Shown in pieces: positions 60,701 through 64,000 of a stretch of 64,000 bases of DNA. Under the pieces are notes generated by a model. It saw only the letters and a program-made list of their open reading frames with translations. It had not been told where the DNA came from and made no database searches. The first letter of the stretch is position 1. Each line of letters begins with the position of its first letter. A program made the position numbers and the translations under genes. The DNA is from Hirundichthys speculiger. Its lineage: Eukaryota; Chordata; Actinopteri; Beloniformes; Exocoetidae. The DNA is taken from assembly GCA_018398805.1 (NCBI GenBank), contig JAGFBZ010001926.1, positions 1,116,001 to 1,180,000 on the forward strand, written 5' to 3'.

Positions 60701-63700
60701 TTAAGTTAGTATGTACCAGCTATTTCTTTTTGTCTACGCGGCAATAACCTCGCTCATAGCTGCAGGAGTGACAGAACAGGTGAAGAAATCTGTCACAGTT
60801 GTGGACATTCCTTGACAAAACCTCCACATACCATACCATACCATACAATTCAGCTCTGCAACCAAGTCTGCAGGGACAGAATAAATCACTCTTGGATATT
60901 TTAGCCTTGTGAGGAAGGACGGAGGGAGAGAAGGAGGGGGGGGTGAGGGGGGAGTGCTCTTTGTCTGCAGGCAGATGGCTTCTTGTCTCTTAAAGAAGAG
61001 CTTGGAGAAAAAGAGCACAAAAGGTGGTCCACCCAACAAGCTCTGCCTTCTTTTCAGTAGCTTGGCTTTTATTCCGTCAAGGCTTTGTGAGAAGACAGCT
61101 GAGTGGAGAACGGCACAGTAAGACAACAGCGCACAACAACCCACAGTGTAAACAAAACAGCAGCAACAACATAAAACAAAAAAGCAGAAAATGGATGCAC
61201 ATTGTGACTATAGCAGTAAAAGAGAAAAAAGGAGGAAATTGACACTTTTGTCTGCACTGGGAACATGGAGGAAAATTGATCTATGTTTCTGTGCCAGATG
61301 CTGGAAATAACCAGTTTTGAAAAGTCTGGAAAAGTACATTTAATGATGCAGTTTGTGAGCCATGCTTACATTTTTCAAATACAAGATGCACTTCAACTTA
61401 TTTATTTTTAATTGCATATTTAATAGCTCAAATTTTCAAGAGAGAGAAAGCAGGTAAATATCCCAACAAACCCCTTTTAACAATTTCATTAAAAACCTCT
61501 CCATGGGATGCAAGCAGGGCCAGTCTGTGCAGAGCTCCTCAGAGATTAAAGCAGCGTGGTGAACGTCAGGAGCAATGAGGCAAATTCCTGTACATGCAGA
61601 GAAACTCAAGAGGCTGCTCTAGTCCGCACAACTTTTCACCTTCTGGGAGCCTTTTAATTACACAAGCATTCACAGTCGTGGCATTATGTAGGCATCAACC
61701 TGACCCCGAGTAAATACACGAGAGTTTTCACTATACAGTAAAGCTACTGTGGCTGTAAGGTCTCAGGGTGTGGTTGTGCAGTTGGTAAACATTAAGTTCA
61801 AAAAAGCGACCACAGATGAGAGCCATGAGGCCAGGGCTCTGCTTCTTGCACGTGCAATCTCTGAGCTGACAGAAGACAGCGTTTTCTCTTGAAAGTGACA
61901 AGCAGGTGGTCTTCAAACGGTGCCTGACAAAGTCTGCCATCATCGCAGCCGTCACTGCCCAAGATCCTCCGAGGCAAAATTGGCAGGAGGATTATGTCAT
62001 CAATTTTAAAGAAGCAAGATAACTGACAATCTGACATTTCACTAGAGACATGCTCAAGATTGACTTGCAAAAGGAAGGTCATAGGAGAAAGCAGTTCAGA
62101 AAGTTTCAAAATCAAGCTGCAACCTCAACTCAGAGAAACACTGCTCGACTGTGTTCAATGATAAACTGTTTTTTTTTTTTTTTTTTTTTAGGCAAACACA
62201 GGTTGGTCTGGAAGTCTTAAATGACTTCTGAAAGCACCTCCCACCTCCAGGAACTTCCTTAACACTGGGAGTAGCAGTGCAACACCACATTTAAACAACT
62301 ATAAGTGAACGAACTACCGATTGGCCTGTAGTTACTTGGTCAAAATTGTTCTGATGGATTAACCTGTGATTTAGGATATAAGGACAAAACTGAAGGTTGG
62401 CCATAATACTGCAAAGGATACCCTTGCAGACAGAAGCTGTAATCTAGACTCAGTTTTATTTTGTCATTGGATAATAAAATTTGTTTATTTTGTGTGTGTG
62501 TATGTTTTATACTTTTCTTAAATATTTTGTTCCACCAATCACTTCTAAGTTTTATTTGATTGTGAAGCACTTTGATCAACATCCGTTTAATGTACTATAT
62601 AAACAAATTTGACTTTGACTGACTTTATCTGTCTGTCACTGACTGTCATTGAGTGACAAACTATGGACTGACATTTTGGAAACAGCAATAAAATCCCCCA
62701 AAGGAATAAATCAAAGCTGTGAGATACACGGAGGACATAACTCATGAAAAAAAGAGAAGGCCAACATTAACATTAACACCTGTTAATTAAAAGAGGTTTC
62801 CATGAACATTGGCAATCCTAAATCACAGGGGAAAAGCTTAAGACTGCCACCTAGTGGAGGGTAATATTTTTCCAGTGGGGGGTGAAATCATTCACAGACT
62901 CTAATCAGACAACAGCTCAGTGCCAAAAAGAACAATGTTAAATATGTTTCACTCAAAATCAGTGTGTCTGATAAAGATACCAGCCAGAGCAAAGTCCAAG
63001 TCCCCTCGGTCATCATTACCTTTCAGTGGAGGCAATGAATTGTGGCAGCAGTGAACACACCCAGAGGCTGCAGGGATAATGTACAACTCACTTACAGGAC
63101 AAAGTGTGCTCTCAGAAGAGAGAGGCAGTGCAGAGTCTACAAGGTGCAGCATATTACATGTGTTGTGAATCATTTTCACAAGAGACATATAACAATTAAA
63201 CATCAAATCAATAAATAACTATGACTTTTCGTAGCTGCTTGTCGATCAAGGTGATCACTATCACAAAGCTTTCTAGTCGTCTATTTTAGAAATAATGAAG
63301 ATTAGAATTTTCTCTTTTTTGGAAAGTAACCTTAAATTGCTTTCTCTTGGATGAATAATATCACATTATTGTGCAAAATCTGCTATAAATGTTATAGTTT
63401 GTGCAAATTTCTTTGAGGTATTTGGCAGATCAGTTATTTATTATTGCAGACTTGCTGCAGCGGACTAATGCTGTATTGCCATGTCATTTTTTACAGATGC
63501 ACTTTGCGTCTGCAGCATCTTCTTGTCGCTGAAGATTTCTTTTGAGTGTGGCTGTATATTTGGGTTTTTTTTCATGCACTAATGAATTCATCCGAGACCC
63601 ATCATATGCATCCTAATGGTTTTGCAATATGGGTAAAACTCTAATAACTTAAATGCCTAAAACATATAACTTCTGGTAACCTTGAGCTGTCATTAAACTC

Positions 63701-63973
63701 ACCCTTTCCTCTCTCTGGAAGGTCACCCTGCGTGGTTCGGTGCGGCCACGGCTCAGTCTGTGCACCATTTTGTCTTTGAGCAGCGACGTATAACCAAGAT
63801 GCTCGTAAATGGGGTTGGTGGTCATTTTGGCAATATACTCCGCTGCCTTTGTCTCAATGTAGAGAGTGATAAGCGCATCCGTCACCAGGTCGTGGACAGA
63901 CTCAAACCTCTTCTCACCCACAAAGTGCTTCCCATCATAAAACAATCTGTAGTTGAGGGTCTGATGCCCAAAC
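54707..63973 (-). CDS. chn2: Beta-chimaerin (Rac GTPase-activating protein), 3' eight exons; 5' end outside window
   Basis: Diacylglycerol-regulated GAP that turns off Rac. Exons in transcript order: 63703-63973, 59136-59219, 58147-58231, 56022-56195, 55857-55934, 55517-55654, 55327-55432, 54707-54879; phases all join. The first holds the C-terminal half of SH2 ([31 protein letters not shown]). C1 zinc finger: [19 protein letters not shown] ... [17 protein letters not shown]. Rho[18 protein letters not shown] with the catalytic arginine, [31 protein letters not shown]. In the last exon an extra G (GG at 54780-54781 on the plus strand) shifts the frame, giving NPE then TGA (54768-54770) instead of [17 protein letters not shown]2 rather than CHN1 is chosen mainly from the neighbours PLEKHA8 and FKBP14. 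Confidence 0.9.
56196..58146 (-). other. chn2: chn2 intron between C1 half-exons
   Basis: It separates the two parts of the C1 zinc finger. No repeat ends or other exons recognised. Confidence 0.7.
59136..59573 (-). CDS. chn2: Alternative first exon of a short beta1-type chimaerin
   Basis: This exon extends the shared exon 59136-59219 upstream without an intron, reading through its acceptor (CCACAG at 59220-59225). The unique part ends [18 protein letters not shown] ... LLASCPQ and then joins ISSPLV, as human beta1-chimaerin does ([16 protein letters not shown] .. CSQISSL). That isoform lacks SH2. The first ATG after a TATA box at 59821-59826 is at 59573 and is in frame, giving 146 residues before the C1 exon; a second in-frame ATG at 59390 is also possible and nearer the conserved part. 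The N-terminal 60 residues between them are not recognised. Confidence 0.75.
59821..59826 (-). promoter_or_regulatory. chn2: TATA box of the internal chn2 promoter
   Basis: TATAAA on the minus strand (TTTATA on plus). A start about 30 bp downstream would be near 59793; no ATG lies between there and the in-frame ATG at 59573. Confidence 0.5.
59830..63702 (-). other. chn2: chn2 intron upstream of the internal promoter
   Basis: Holds simple sequence only: T-run at about 60248-60267, a G/A-rich tract at about 60909-60957, CCATACCATACCATACCATA at about 60827-60846, and a T-run at 62170-62189. No further exon found. Enhancers for the beta1 promoter could lie here but cannot be read from sequence. 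Confidence 0.5.
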
Positions 63974-64000
63974 CTGCATTGAAAATAAGGGACATGAATA

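Noticed and set aside
60734..61144. 136-codon minus-strand frame in the chn2 intron
   Set aside because: Low-complexity Pro/Ser stretch from the polypurine tract, no splice or domain support.

Overview
The window is vertebrate nuclear DNA, almost certainly from a teleost fish. Genes have many short exons with GT-AG introns, introns and spacers are AT-rich and full of DNA transposons typical of fish (hAT-like, Harbinger-like, Tc1/mariner, pogo-like MITE, piggyBac), and five recognisable vertebrate orthologues are present. There is no sign of operons, CRISPR arrays, tRNA or rRNA genes. Gene names rest on remembered family sequences; no search was run.

Layout, left to right. 1-3029: last intron and last coding exon of ankrd28 (+), then its 3' UTR to about 4261. 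4290-4760: an antisense LINE fragment. 5180-14291: a 9-kb nested block of mobile DNA bounded by long inverted repeats; it holds a second inverted-end pair (6108-10322), a 2-kb foldback element with a 6-bp target duplication (6726-8700), a Harbinger-like copy with a Myb/SANT-like remnant, a CRE/TATA/GC-rich promoter-like patch, a spliced-looking transposon exon and a 24-bp minisatellite. 14602-21727: hacl1 (+), 17 exons. 23227-30186: colq (+), 17 exons. 30.2-34.4 kb: colq 3' flank and a Tc1 fossil split by a piggyBac remnant. 36406-47303: plekha8 (-), 13 exons. 47803-50417: fkbp14 (+), 4 exons, head-to-head with plekha8 across a 499-bp shared promoter. 51.0-52.7 kb: Tc1 and LINE fossils. 54707 to beyond the right edge: chn2 (-), from the SH2 C-terminal exon to the stop, with an internal promoter and first exon for a short beta1-type isoform.

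The genes do not form one pathway: hacl1 is peroxisomal alpha-oxidation, colq anchors acetylcholinesterase at the neuromuscular junction, plekha8 moves glucosylceramide from the Golgi, fkbp14 folds collagen in the ER, chn2 is a Rac GAP. In human, ANKRD28-HACL1-COLQ lie at 3p25 and CHN2-PLEKHA8-FKBP14 at 7p14-15, so the colq/plekha8 interval joins two blocks that are separate in human.

Points most worth checking: single-base frameshifts in fkbp14 exon 3 and the chn2 last exon, both at short homopolymers in otherwise intact genes and so perhaps assembly errors; a Gly-to-Ala break and an altered heparin-binding motif in ColQ; the nested palindromic transposon block; a direct duplication around the last hacl1 exon. 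I did not find a convincing wholly new biological system; the nested foldback block is the least explained structure.
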